64,000 bases of DNA from positions 3,399,898 through 3,463,897 of the forward strand of contig OX123199.2 of assembly GCA_944739405.2 (NCBI GenBank), in the 5' to 3' direction. The DNA comes from Euclidia mi (taxonomy: Eukaryota > Arthropoda > Insecta > Lepidoptera > Erebidae). A model generated the notes under the pieces. It did not search any database, was not told the DNA's origin, and was given only the letters and a program-made list of their open reading frames with translations. The translations under genes were made by a program, and so were the position numbers. Positions within the stretch are counted from its first letter, which is position 1. Each line of letters begins with the position of its first letter. Below are positions 1-9,473 of this stretch, piece after piece.

Positions 1-34
1 GTATGTTGAATTATTACTTCATGATGGACTATCT

Positions 35-144
35 ATGAAGCGAACTGACGCAAGGGCAGAACAACGAGGCTCTCCTCGTTGTTCTTTCTGCGTCAGTTCG
101 TTTCATACTCGTCACTCTATCTCTCTAGATAGAGTGACGAGTAT
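35..144. repeat. Two back-to-back hairpins
   Basis: Two inverted repeats stand side by side. The first pairs 35-69 with 74-106, with a perfect 12 bp inner stem (AGAACAACGAGG) and a near-perfect outer stem. The second pairs 105-122 with 127-144, a perfect 18 bp stem around a CTCT loop. They could be the core of a foldback MITE cut by the window edge. No target duplication can be seen, so the element type is unknown. Confidence 0.7.
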
Positions 145-189
145 CATAAAAAAGTTATCATAAATATGAATTTGTTATGATTTTTTTTA

Positions 190-415
190 TAGACTCACTC
201 CTGTATCCCCGAAGGGGTAGATAGAGGTGAAATATTACACCCACATTTCGCCCTGATTTATTAAGTCCCACGTATTAGAGCACGAGCCTATTGTCGTTAC
301 CGGGCACATCACCGGACTCCGTGCTGCTACAGAGAATTCGGAAAAATCTCAGTTACACTTTTGCCCGACCCGGGAATCGAACCCGGGACCTACGATCAGC
401 AGATCAGGACCACGG
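190..415 (-). mobile_element. SINE-A, tRNA-headed, minus strand
   Basis: On the minus strand this starts with a tRNA-like head whose B-box reads GGTTCGATTCCCGGG (about 366-392). The body contains GTGCCCGG and GGGACT, and the 3' end reads CTACCCCTTCGGGGATACAGG. The same arrangement recurs at 30466-30735 (plus), 35958-36206, 39922-40173 and 46852-47116. The tRNA-like head and repeated full-length copies identify a Pol III-type SINE. The divergence marks an old copy. Confidence 0.85.
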
Positions 416-876
416 TTGTTGTTATGATGTATGGATTTATGGACAAATGTATAAGGATATTTGTTACTCATTCTCGCAAAAAGTGCTGAATAGATTTTAA
501 TGAAGCTTTCCAGAAATTTAAACTGTATATCAAACTAACAAAGAAGCTTCACTTTGTCGCAAATAAGTGTTATTTAAATAGACGCAGACAGAAGAAAGCA
601 CAACTTGGATTTACTAATATTATCATGTACGGAGCGAAATCTCTAAAATAGCTTTACAATTTCTAAAATTTCGCAATTATAAGCCCAACTGCAATGCATG
701 CAAGGACAACTATGCACAGGCTTACATAGTATAGATACCTTCTACGTACTTCGTACATTACACAGTTTGAATTGTCTACCACATGATACATATTAAAAGA
801 AGAATAGTAAAATAATTATGTATAACAAGTGCGCTAAAATTCCATAAAATATATATTTTTTTATAGTGGATCTCAA
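416..876. other. No feature recognised
   Basis: AT-rich sequence without a convincing coding frame, RNA or repeat that I can name. Confidence 0.5.
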
Positions 877-1192
877 TAGGGTATTTGACTAAAAAAATCT
901 AATTAGTCCGTCAGTTAGATTATCGAAAAATATTGGACACGTATATTTTCTTTAGTCACGTAAACAAAAAATTAAGACGACAAACTTCGCTGAAAACTCG
1001 TGTGACGTCACTTGCCAGTACACTTTTTACTGGCAAGTGACGTTACAAGCCCCCACTCTTGGGCGTTTCTCCAGCTTTGATGCGTTTTATCTTCGTATTT
1101 TTTCTGATTTGATAAAACCAAAAAATACGTATCCAATATTTTTCGATTATCTAGCTGACGGACTAATTCGATTTTTTTAGTCAAATACCCTA
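877..1192. mobile_element. Foldback MITE with TA target duplication
   Basis: Terminal inverted repeats begin GGGTATTTGACTAAAAAAAT at 879 and match the complement ending at 1190. The similarity runs inward for about 70 bases on each side. The element is flanked by TA on both sides (877-878 and 1191-1192). The centre holds a second perfect 16 bp stem, ACGTCACTTGCCAGTA, with its complement. The size (312 bp), TA duplication and lack of coding suggest a non-autonomous Tc1/mariner-type element. Confidence 0.75.
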
Positions 1193-1496
1193 TTGCGTAA
1201 TTACTTGATAAGAAAATATTTTTTCTTTAATGTTGGGCGCCATAGGTTCCATGGTATTCTTTGCCTTGTTTAGATTCTTAAAAAATCTTCAAAGATAACA
1301 TATAATTTCTAAAAAAAATCTTTCAGCTACATTTTTACCAACAACTTTGTAATCAAAAAACTATAATTGGCGTTAACATTGGATTATTATTAATTATTAC
1401 TATTACCCATTTTTTATTAAAGAATTTATGGATTAACATTGCGGTGGGATCTTAATATCTATATTCAAAGATAAGAATACGAAATATTTGACTCAC
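1193..1496. other. Unassigned, intronic if the 1497-1698 exon is real
   Basis: AT-rich with no repeat or frame recognised. It would be the start of intron 1 of the minus-strand gene whose possible first exon is 1497-1698. Confidence 0.35.
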
Positions 1497-1698
1497 CGAT
1501 AGTATTTATCAACCAATGATCGGCAATTTGATGCTCTAAATCCAATTCGTTCATCCTTAATCTATCTTTAATATTACTGGCGTCTGTGACTAGTGGGCTC
1601 ACCGTTGATTCAGTTTCTAAAGGCGGACTTTTTGCATTGGTGACGACAAAAGTAACTCCCACCAAGATGGCGAAAAAAAAGTTTGTACGTCCCGCCAT
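1497..1698 (-). CDS. Candidate first coding exon of a secreted protein
   Basis: The frame starts at ATG (1698-1696) in a good context, with G at -3 and +4. It encodes about 67 residues. Residues 7-22 form a hydrophobic core (FFFAILVGVTFVVTNA) after Arg4, a classical signal peptide with likely cleavage after Ala22. The rest is polar and acidic (KSPPLETESTVSP..., ending ...HWLINTIG). At 1496-1491 the minus strand reads GTGAGT, a perfect splice donor, so the exon would end at 1497 in phase 1. I do not recognise the protein; a small secreted peptide or cuticle-type product would fit the layout. No following exon is visible towards lower coordinates. A chance frame of this length is possible, but signal peptide plus perfect donor makes a real exon fairly likely. 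Confidence 0.42.
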
Positions 1699-1716
1699 TA
1701 CAGCGGCAAACGTAGT

Positions 1717-1764
1717 ACTGAATCTATGATTCTCTCAAATTCATCCTGGCATTATGAGTTTATA
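1717..1764 (-). promoter_or_regulatory. Possible TATA and initiator for the 1698 exon
   Basis: On the minus strand TATAAA lies at 1764-1759 and the insect-type initiator TCAGT at 1721-1717, about 20 bases before the ATG. The TATA-to-initiator distance (about 45) is longer than the usual 30, so this pairing is weak. Confidence 0.2.
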
Positions 1765-2002
1765 ATGGAATAGATAATAGCTGCTTCCTATAAAAACATG
1801 ATAAGTCACAATTCGTGGTTGCCCAATTTCCTGTCCACAATTTGCAGAGGCCCCTCAAGTTATATCTACAACTCATGATATGAATACGTCCGTCGTTAAT
1901 ACATGATTTTTAGTGTACTTACTACTCGTATAATTCGGTGTATGTCGGAGCCTTCGGGACGCCTAAGTTTAACACACATTGTCGTTGTCCACACATACAT
2001 AA

Positions 2003-2145
2003 CTTCACGCCTTCATCCCCGAAGAAGTCGGCAGAGGTGTATTAAACACCCACACTTTGCTAGTTATGTTTCGGGCCCAATGCAATAGGGACCGAGCCAA
2101 TTGCCATCTACATGGGCACATTGTTAAGCGAGCGATAATTAGCAT
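2003..2145 (-). mobile_element. SINE-B 3' fragment
   Basis: Diverged 3' half of the SINE-B family (compare 11817-12094 and 16800-17081). It includes the tail segment with CCCGAAGAAGTCGG and the CAATAGGGACCGAGCC and TTAAGCGAGCGATAATTA blocks. The tRNA head is missing: the fragment stops where the Helitron end at 2158 begins. Confidence 0.7.
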
Positions 2146-2413
2146 TTTATATACACACTAGCTGTGCCCGCGACTCCGTTCGCGCGGAATTTGTCTTTTC
2201 ATTGGGCTACAGAATTTATACCCAAAATGTTTTAAGTTGCATATAATACCTATATTGAATAGTGTAGATGTCCTAAAAATAGCTCAAATGACTTTCACTT
2301 GTTCGTGTAAGTCCACACCGCGAAGTTACCAATCGCGAGTAAAAGATCAGAGAATTCCTGTGCATGTTCGTTGCCTTATAATCATGCTCGCATATTTAAT
2401 GTCAAAATGCATA

Positions 2414-2476
2414 GCGATAATACAATCATGGGATTGTATTATCGCATAACTATGGAGTTATGAACTCTATAGACAG
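2414..2476. repeat. Tandem perfect hairpins
   Basis: GCGATAATACAATC (2414-2427) pairs perfectly with 2432-2445 around a 4-base loop. It is followed at once by a second, almost perfect stem (CTATGGAGTT with AACTCTATAG). A third inverted pair, GGTATAACAG with CTGTTATACC, lies near 2515-2567. Probably part of a foldback insertion inside H0. Confidence 0.6.
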
Positions 2477-2628
2477 GCTATAATTTAATCAGCTCTTGTC
2501 TCATATTGTGTGGTGGTATAACAGACAGAGCCTAAGGAAAATCGCCACAAAAAGGACTGTTATACCGCCCATGGGTTCGTCATTTTGCATTCGCACAATC
2601 TTACTTTAGCTTCGTTCCTTTGCCGAAA

Positions 2629-2934
2629 TCACCTTGGTAGAAAAAGTCTTGCCGTTCCACCCAGAGCATCTAGAAATAGTATTTTTCTCAAATCACTATT
2701 CACGCTACGACACACACGATCATAATTATAAACGCTCTTCTTCAGTAAGTCTCGAGAGATCATTTTTGCACCAGCAAATGATGGTTCGTATCGGCCGTCG
2801 TGGTCGTTCATATTGAGTAATAGGATAGATATAACTATATCTACTGCCAAGCCATGGTTTATTAGATTGTTGTGGGAACCTAAAAATTTCCGCGGCCAAT
2901 TTGTCTTGACCCCATGCGGTTTGCATGGGGTCAT
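2629..2934 (-). pseudogene. Helitron helicase remnant, Walker A region
   Basis: The 101-residue minus-strand frame ends with AVNSDLGK-like and FFLDAPGGTGKTF-like segments in decayed form: RSVNSDLRKILFLDALGGTA, then RLFLP. This is the start of the Pif1-type helicase domain of Helitron Rep-helicases, where the Walker A lysine normally sits. Here the P-loop reads ALGGTARL, without GK[ST], so ATP binding would be lost. It differs in sequence from the H2-H4 family and so represents another, older Helitron lineage. It sits inside H0. Confidence 0.6.
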
Positions 2935-3599
2935 CGATGAGGACTTTTACTTATACTTGCTTCAGACAATGCCATCCCAGTGTTTATCCCCATCCAGTAA
3001 AATAAAATGACTCGCCACTCTTCAACCTGTTTACATATACATGTGCGAATACGTCCAGCCTAAGCTGAACCCTGAACCCTATTTAATATAATAAATCATA
3101 GAGATTAAAGCTCAATTTAAATTGGAAGATCCAAATGTTCAAAAATATCCTATTTATAGTCTTTCAACCCTCGTAATTTAACATTTGACTGATCATAATA
3201 TATTAAGTTTCAACCAATTCAACTAAAGAGTTACTTTTGTAGAACAAATTTTGACCGAACAAATGCATCGTAATGTTTACTTTGACACAACTTTTTTATA
3301 TATGAATCGATTCGTAAAAAACAAACATCAAATGTTAAGAGGGGCTTACTACAATATATCAGTGAAAACCGCATTCCAATTCTATTAGCCGTTTCTGAGA
3401 TTAGCGTGCACAAACGCACAGACAGACAAAAATTTTAATAATTATATTTTTGCCTTTTCTACTTTAATGTAGACCCCTTAAAATAGATTTCTTCTGAATA
3501 TCTTCCATGTACGGACATCGATCACTTACAGATTTATTATATGTACCTATAGACGGCCGTTTCGCGCGTTAAACAAAAATCAACCGTATAGCCGTACCC

Positions 3600-4254
3600 A
3601 TACTGGCGCGGCGAGATTTGGAAGTTTTATTTCATCTATATCTTGTGTGTTTATAAACCGATTTCTATATTTTTTTAAATATAAAATACATATTAAAATG
3701 TACTTTTTGAATATGGGAGTTTGAAAAAGATATATCTATGTGAAATACAATATATTGAGGTATTTAATACACTTTGAAGAAATGCCTAACGATTAAACCC
3801 GTTATTGTGGCTAATTTATAAAAGATAGATATATACTATCAAGGACTTTTTTATAGATCTTTTAAAGACCATCATCTTTGTAATACATATTTTTGGTGAA
3901 TGATCAACGTATGCGAGGATAAGAGCTCGAAAGCGCATTTTCATCCGAATTGCTTCAAATTTATCGTCACTGCTCAGCTCCTATATGTCGTAGCGTTATA
4001 TTATATAGACTATAACCTGCCCAGGAGTATGGATTACAATCGTACCAAGTTTGGTTAAAATCCCTTCAGTAGTTTTTGACCCATGCGTGCACATACAGAC
4101 AGACAGACAGACAGACAGACGGACAGACAGACAAAAAATTTACTGATTGCATTTTTGGCATCAGTATCGATCACCATTCATCCTCCAATATTAATTTTGG
4201 ATATATATTCAATGTACAGAATTGACCTCTCTACAGTTTTATTATAAGTATAGA
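3600..4254 (-). mobile_element. Helitron 5' fragment with CAGA repeat
   Basis: The minus strand starts TCTATACTTATAATAAAACT at 4254, followed by T on the plus strand, as in the other Helitron 5' ends of this window. It contains a GTACAGAATTGACC block and a CAGA tetranucleotide run at 4093-4137. A CCCTTCAGTAGTTTTTGACC segment, common in lepidopteran non-autonomous Helitrons, also occurs. The 3' end cannot be placed; 3600 is approximate. Confidence 0.5.
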
Positions 4255-4257
4255 TAA

Positions 4258-4362
4258 CTTCAAGAAGTCAGAGGTGTGTGCCCGAGGTACCTGGGGATCG
4301 AACCCGCAACCATCGTCTCGACAGTCCGTTACGTAAACCACTGGACTATCGGCGCAGTAGAC
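4258..4362 (-). mobile_element. SINE-B tRNA-like head fragment
   Basis: On the minus strand this has GCGCCGATAGTCCAGTGGTT and the B-box GGGTTCGATCCCCAGG, then GGGCACACACC. It matches the head of SINE-B at 17081-17000 and 48421-48505. It is truncated 3' at the Helitron boundary near 4255. It is a tRNA relic, not a functional tRNA: the arms do not close into a cloverleaf. Confidence 0.7.
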
Positions 4363-4615
4363 ATCTATAGTTAGATATGATGACTTGTATAACTTTTCAG
4401 GTTCTAAAGCTTGCCTATCTCTACAATTCATAATGACTAATTGTCTGGTTAGTAACTGACCTGTCGATAAGGCCGACGTTAGACCGGCAGCACCGGCAGC
4501 AGGAAGCGGTATCGGACAATCCAGACAACTTTCACAGCCTTTGCAGTCCGACTGTACAATTATTTTTTTTGCCGTTCGGCTGTACTAAAATCTATCCAAT
4601 TTTGCTCCACAACAT

Positions 4616-4790
4616 GACTGTGAATGTATGCCACGCGGGTCAGACGGGTTAGTATACGGTTTTATGTCGAGGTTTCCATCTCTTCAGAAAGATATTGTTT
4701 ACTTCATGTATTATTTTTATTCACTTCTTACCTGGGGAACGACATGGGGTGGTGAAATTTTGTATTTTAAATGCGTCTTAAGCCGGGTAT
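4616..4790 (-). mobile_element. Diverged SINE-D fragment
   Basis: Shares GACGGGTTAGTATACGGTTT, TGTCGAGGTTTCC and ACATGGGGTGGTGA with SINE-D at 15531-15762 and 60604-60844, but is strongly diverged. Open frames here are incidental. Confidence 0.5.
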
Positions 4791-5280
4791 TGCTATTCAG
4801 CCACATACACCTTCCAGAAAATATTGGATTAACTGATAATAATTTATTTTATGGGAAATATTCATATTTCCTACAATTATTAAGCTAATCTATGAAACAA
4901 CGTGTCTAAAATATACTCAATTGCTACGACCCGCCATTAGAGCGGCAACTAACAACAACTAACTTTGCAATGTTAAAATACCTGTAGCTACCCAAAAGAA
5001 TAACTACTACTGCCACCTAGTTCAGAGGTAATAAACTAGGGACAGCGTTTGTAAACTTGTAAACACGTCTGATATTAGTCCACAGCTATGCACCATAGAT
5101 GTCGTTACACATGAGTTGTTGACGAAAACGTTTAAAAACAAAATAGCTGTATACTCTTCTACTCTTCAATAGCTGTAGACCTGTGCTGGTGTCAAATTAT
5201 ATGTAAGCATTTTTCGCGGTCTCCAAGGAACATACATGCCAAATTTCAGCTTTTTACGCTCAATCGTTTAAGGGCTCGCG
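4791..5280. other. No feature recognised
   Basis: Short AT-rich sequence with scattered repeat-like words such as AACATACATGCCAAATTTCAGC. I see no gene. Confidence 0.45.
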
Positions 5281-5974
5281 CAGACTAGCTTCGTTTAGCA
5301 TCGGCGACTGGCAATTTTGCAACTGTATTGATGCTGTATCGCGTTTTAGCGACTCTCTGCGTTCGGACGCGGTAGCCGTAGTGTTGTAGTGTGTTGTTGG
5401 TGGTCGGTCGAGTCGACTATCGATAATTGGATCTATTTCTTCTTTATCTTAAAACCATTTAAGCAATACAGATTGGTAGCAATATGAATAATATATACTA
5501 CTAGTATATATTATTAATAAATTATCAATGTTACAATAATGTCAAAACATGTTCTGTTATTAATAGACTTATACTATCGAAAATTTGCATGTTATCGATA
5601 GCCTAAATTATTTTTATACTCTAAAACAATCAATAGCTGACAATATTGCACTAATTTATTCGTATTAATGTATGAATTAATAGATGATACTCTCTGAAAA
5701 TAACTTACGCAAATACGTAGTTGTGGGATGTAGGTAACAAATACCGACTTCAGCTCGGTTGATATTTCCATCGATATAAAGAAAGAGGTGGGTATTATAG
5801 TTTCATCATAACCTATGGTAAGGGCTGCATCGTTAAAATCTAAACTCTAGGTCGTGAATTGCCTTAAGAAACTTACTTCAGAATATGACATTCGTGCCTA
5901 TTCTTTGATATTGTTGATGATTCTTTGATACGGTTTTAAATTTAGTTTTTTAAGGCTATTTTACAAACCAGCTT

Positions 5975-6190
5975 TTGCCCACAGCTTTGCCTGCATGGAT
6001 ATTAGTTACCGCAGCAGAACGTAGCCTATGTGCTATTGTGTTGTGCATCCATAGCTTAACTGCAAAGTGTGCTCGAAATCCGTTCAAAAGATTTTTCATG
6101 AAGGAGTAACAAGCTTCTATCCATACGCACAAACTTTTGCGTTTTAACAGTTTATTTGTTAAACCATCAGTGGCAAACCACTACCACACA
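5975..6190 (-). repeat. Dispersed lepidopteran repeat fragment
   Basis: Contains GTAGCCTATGTGCTATT, AAATCCGTTCAAAAGATTTT and GGAGTAACAAGCTTC, words typical of non-autonomous lepidopteran elements that start with CTGCCCGCG. Termini are lost. It lies inside the candidate 5281-8119 element. Confidence 0.4.
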
Positions 6191-6784
6191 TAAGAGAAGT
6201 GATGTTCGGTTTTGTGGAGTTATTAATATTTATCTCCTAAGATACTTATATATTTAATTCAAATTATATTATCATCATCATCATCAGCGTGCAGAATCCA
6301 TAGCTGGGTCCCCAACACAAGACCATGAGTTTATTTTTTTCCAATTGCAAATTATATGACAAAATGTGTTTGTTTGAATAAGAATAATTTCATATTACTA
6401 ATACAGGATCTATCTTCATTTTATAAATATTAATTCTAAATAAGCCAGTTTGCACCTGAGGGTTTGTTCAATTCAAATTCAGACACATTATTTTATTAAT
6501 GTAGGTTACAAAAGCAACGCTTATAAATGTCAATTCCTTTTTTTACAACCACTATCATAATTTTATCGATATTTATCGACGTAGGTTTTGTTTAAGACAA
6601 TCACTTGTTTAATTAACCCTATAATAACATCCTTATTTTCATCATGTAACCAAATAAACACTTCAGGGTGAAATTACCCCAAATGACTATTAAAAAGTTG
6701 CAGTACCTTTACAAAAACAATATTTTTGTGGTTTACATAATAAAGCTTACTAAATTATACGATTATTTAAAGAAACATCCATCT

Positions 6785-6965
6785 GTATATAAAAAATGCT
6801 TGCCTTACTGACCGACCGGCAGACAACGCCAGCTACAACGATTGGATACAAGAAGCTGAAACTTAACATGTATATTCCTTGTAGAGCATAAGATTGCACT
6901 AAGAAGGGATTTTCCGAAATGCTCACGGAATCCGGTAGAAACGGTAAAAAAATGTGCCTATTCAG
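6785..6965. repeat. Repeat also present at 30808-30965
   Basis: Both places share AAAATGCTTGC[CG]TTACT, then about 50 bases later TTCCTTG and GCACTAAGAA[CG]GGA, in the same order and spacing. Identity of the family is unknown. Confidence 0.45.
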
Positions 6966-8446
6966 GCTAGACGGATGATTTCTTACGTCACGTGACTGCC
7001 AGCTTTAGTAGTGAATACACGATGAGATGACACTACCTTCTCAGAAAAAAAAATACAAAACAAGTTTTATGCGCCTGGGTGAAAAATTACCCCAGGGTAT
7101 TACGTAAGGGTTAAAAAATAAGTGACAACCTATGGTAAGGAGCCGTCCATTAATTACTTGAGTCTCGATAGATGGATGGGAGATAGAAGTATAGAGAGAT
7201 ATCACGTGTCTTTGTTTTTCTTTGATTGCACATTATTCTTAATCCAGAGATATTTATCCTATACGCATCATAAAACGACGTTCGCTTAATCAGGAGAGAT
7301 TCAGAAAAGTGCTGTATTTAGATTTTTCGTTGCTTATGAATTCTCTTGCATGTTTTCAATTAACCATCTTGAAAAAGGTGGATAATTTTTATATGTAGGT
7401 GCACCGGTTTCTCTAAGGTTTCTGAATTTTCTGATCCAATTCTGGGATTCTTTTTATTTTCGATGTGATATAGTTAAGACTCTAACAAGTCAGTATCAGT
7501 AGTAGTCAGCATAGTTTTAAAAATAATTGTTATAGGTAATGAATAGTAATACATGATATTTTAATCATTATTTTACCATGATATTATAGACAAATATCAA
7601 GTACGAAAAGGTTCGCATAATACAAACATCTTATTATGTATTTAGGTAAGCAACTGATAAATAGGAGGGTAGAGACGAAAAGGGAGAGGGTGACCAAATA
7701 AAAGATGGAATGAGAATTAATATGATACATACACGCTGACCCAAATAAATTGGAACCAGGGCAAGAGATGAAGAGAATAATGAGAATAATATTTTTTTTT
7801 ATTTAAGCTTTAATTTCGACAGCAGTAGCTGGCGATATGGCTTGCAATGTATTTTTTGGTTAAATTTATGTGTTTATTAACTTTCTATCAAAAATGTCCT
7901 AACCTAACCACGTATCACACACAATAAGTTTAAAATTTGCAAGACATAATATCACGTTATTAATGGGCGATCCCTATTTTTTTTATTTTAAGTGACAAGT
8001 CGCTGCGATCGGCATCTTCCAGTGCGCGGTGTATTCATTCGGATGCTGCATCTGAATGCTAAAAAGCCACCGAATCGCCGGTCGCCGATGCTAAAAGAAG
8101 CTATTCTGCGGTGGCTCTTAGCTAAAGCTTATCTGTCAGTCAGTCATTAAGGAAAGAATTTTAGATATTACTAGCTGCTGCCCGCTAACTCGTCTGCGTG
8201 AATATATACTGCACCAAAAATACCTACGATTATACCTTTTAAAATAACATTCATTTACCCGTTTCTTCTTTACATTAGATACTACTACAGAAAGTGCAGT
8301 AACAGAGGGAGACTGTCTTTTGTAAAATTGACCTTCAAAAAGTGCTGATTTTCAGCCTGCTTTGAATAAATGACTTTATGGTGATTCTGCCGAATTAAGT
8401 CATAAGTTGTGACTGAAGCTGATGGAGAAAATAATGAATAAGGAAT

Positions 8447-8995
8447 TCAAATTCAAAATATTTATTTGCAAGAATATGGTACAATGGATGTTACACTAGA
8501 TTGGAATGCAACATATTCTGCCAGGAGTGGCGTGCAAATGTTATTTTATATAATGTAATTACCAATAATAATATACTAATTAATATAACATTTCTAAATC
8601 CACTTTACAGTTTCGTAAATTTTAATTTCTAAGAAATATTTTACCGTGTATTATTTTTTTTCTAATAATATATTGAATAATTGTTTTTTTTAATAATGTC
8701 AATGGTAGATTAATGAGGTTCCGTGGAAGGTGATTAAATATACTGATAATCATACAAGTAACATTTCTATTATATAGTTCCAATTTAATTTGTGGTACAA
8801 TTAATTTATATTTATGTCTAGAGCGACTGTTTTCATAATCTCCTATTTTTTAAAATAAGCTGTAGTTCTTTTTCACAAAGATACATATTTCAAATATATA
8901 TTTAAACAGGCAAGGTAATGATCAAATCTTTAGTCTTTGAATTAGTGGTTTACAACTATCTAGAGGGGACACTCCACATATTGTATATCCTCCAC
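8447..8995 (-). mobile_element. CR1-like 3' fragment inserted in H1
   Basis: The minus-strand 3' end carries the AT-rich tail TTTTGAATTTGAA. The likely target duplication is ATAAGGAAT (8438-8446) on the left and ATAAAGGAAT (8996-9005) on the right, with the Helitron sequence continuing on both sides. It is 5'-truncated and mostly 3' UTR, containing the complement of GCCAGGAGTGGCGTGCAAAT. Confidence 0.7.
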
Positions 8996-9059
8996 ATAAA
9001 GGAATACAGAATAGTGTAAAAATACATACTTATAGGATTTCTCGATAAACTACATTAAT

Positions 9060-9470
9060 CGTTAGGCTCTCCGCAGCCAAAATGTAAAGAGAGTCAGGAC
9101 TGGTGACGCGGGAGCAAGCGACGTACAGCTGTCCGTGTGAGAAGCAGCCCGTCCTGAGGTCGACACCCGATTGACTTGATGATCAGCGCGAAGCAAACAC
9201 TCACGGGGAGCTGTACGCGCTTGAACTGGAACGGGAAGTTATGAGGTATGAGAGGAATGCGTGGTATAAATACTGCCTCGCCGACGCCACAACCCGTAAG
9301 AATTTCCGCCTCCATGGTGTGTCTGTGGACAAGATGATTTAAAGGCGAGTCCCGTTACACAAATTCAGAGGAGATAGGTACCGAAGATGCATAATCGGGA
9401 CACCAACCTTCAGTTTGATGGTATGCGCTGGAAGTCCACTTGTTGCTGACAGGGAGTTCAAAAATGTGTG
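9060..9470 (-). pseudogene. Helitron helicase C-terminal remnant of H1
   Basis: The 73-residue frame (9315-9094) reads ILTGCGVGEAVFIPRIPLIP and FPFQFKRVQLPVSVCFALII, the conserved C-terminal part of Helitron Pif1-type helicases just before the final SRVTSPDSL block. The intact family has SKQLQRQTLR-like sequence next; here a frameshift follows. The next block (ACSRVTSPDSLY-like, 9095-9060) is in another frame. It is homologous to 61397-61667 of H4. Non-functional. Confidence 0.8.
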
Positions 9471-9473
9471 GCG

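Larger units (their letters stand above)
2158..3553 (-). mobile_element. Old degenerate Helitron (H0)
   Basis: The minus-strand 3' end is CTAG at 2161-2158, followed by T, and just inside it lies the complement of GCTGTGCCCGCGACTCCG. The other end reads TCTATAGGTACATATAATAA on the minus strand from 3553, which resembles the 5' end of the Helitrons at 13685 and 58315. Between them lie a decayed helicase remnant (2629-2934), hairpins (2414-2476) and an ACAGACAGACAAAAATT block near 3419 typical of the 5' part of this group. The termini are inferred from similarity, and insertions inside are likely. Confidence 0.6.
5281..8119. mobile_element. Possible 2.8 kb element with imperfect terminal inverted repeats
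   Basis: The left end (about 5271-5312) contains CAGACTAGCTTCGTTTAGCA followed by TCGGCGAC. The right end (about 8080-8119) is its complement, with TCGCCGATGCTAAAAGAAGC followed by TATTCTGCGG. About 39 bases match at roughly 80 percent. The inside has no transposase frame, so it would be a non-autonomous element. No clean target duplication is visible, although TAA and TTA flank the repeats, so the superfamily is not assigned. Confidence 0.4.

Noticed and set aside
4628..4888. 86-residue frame as a gene
   Set aside because: Half of it is a diverged SINE-D fragment.
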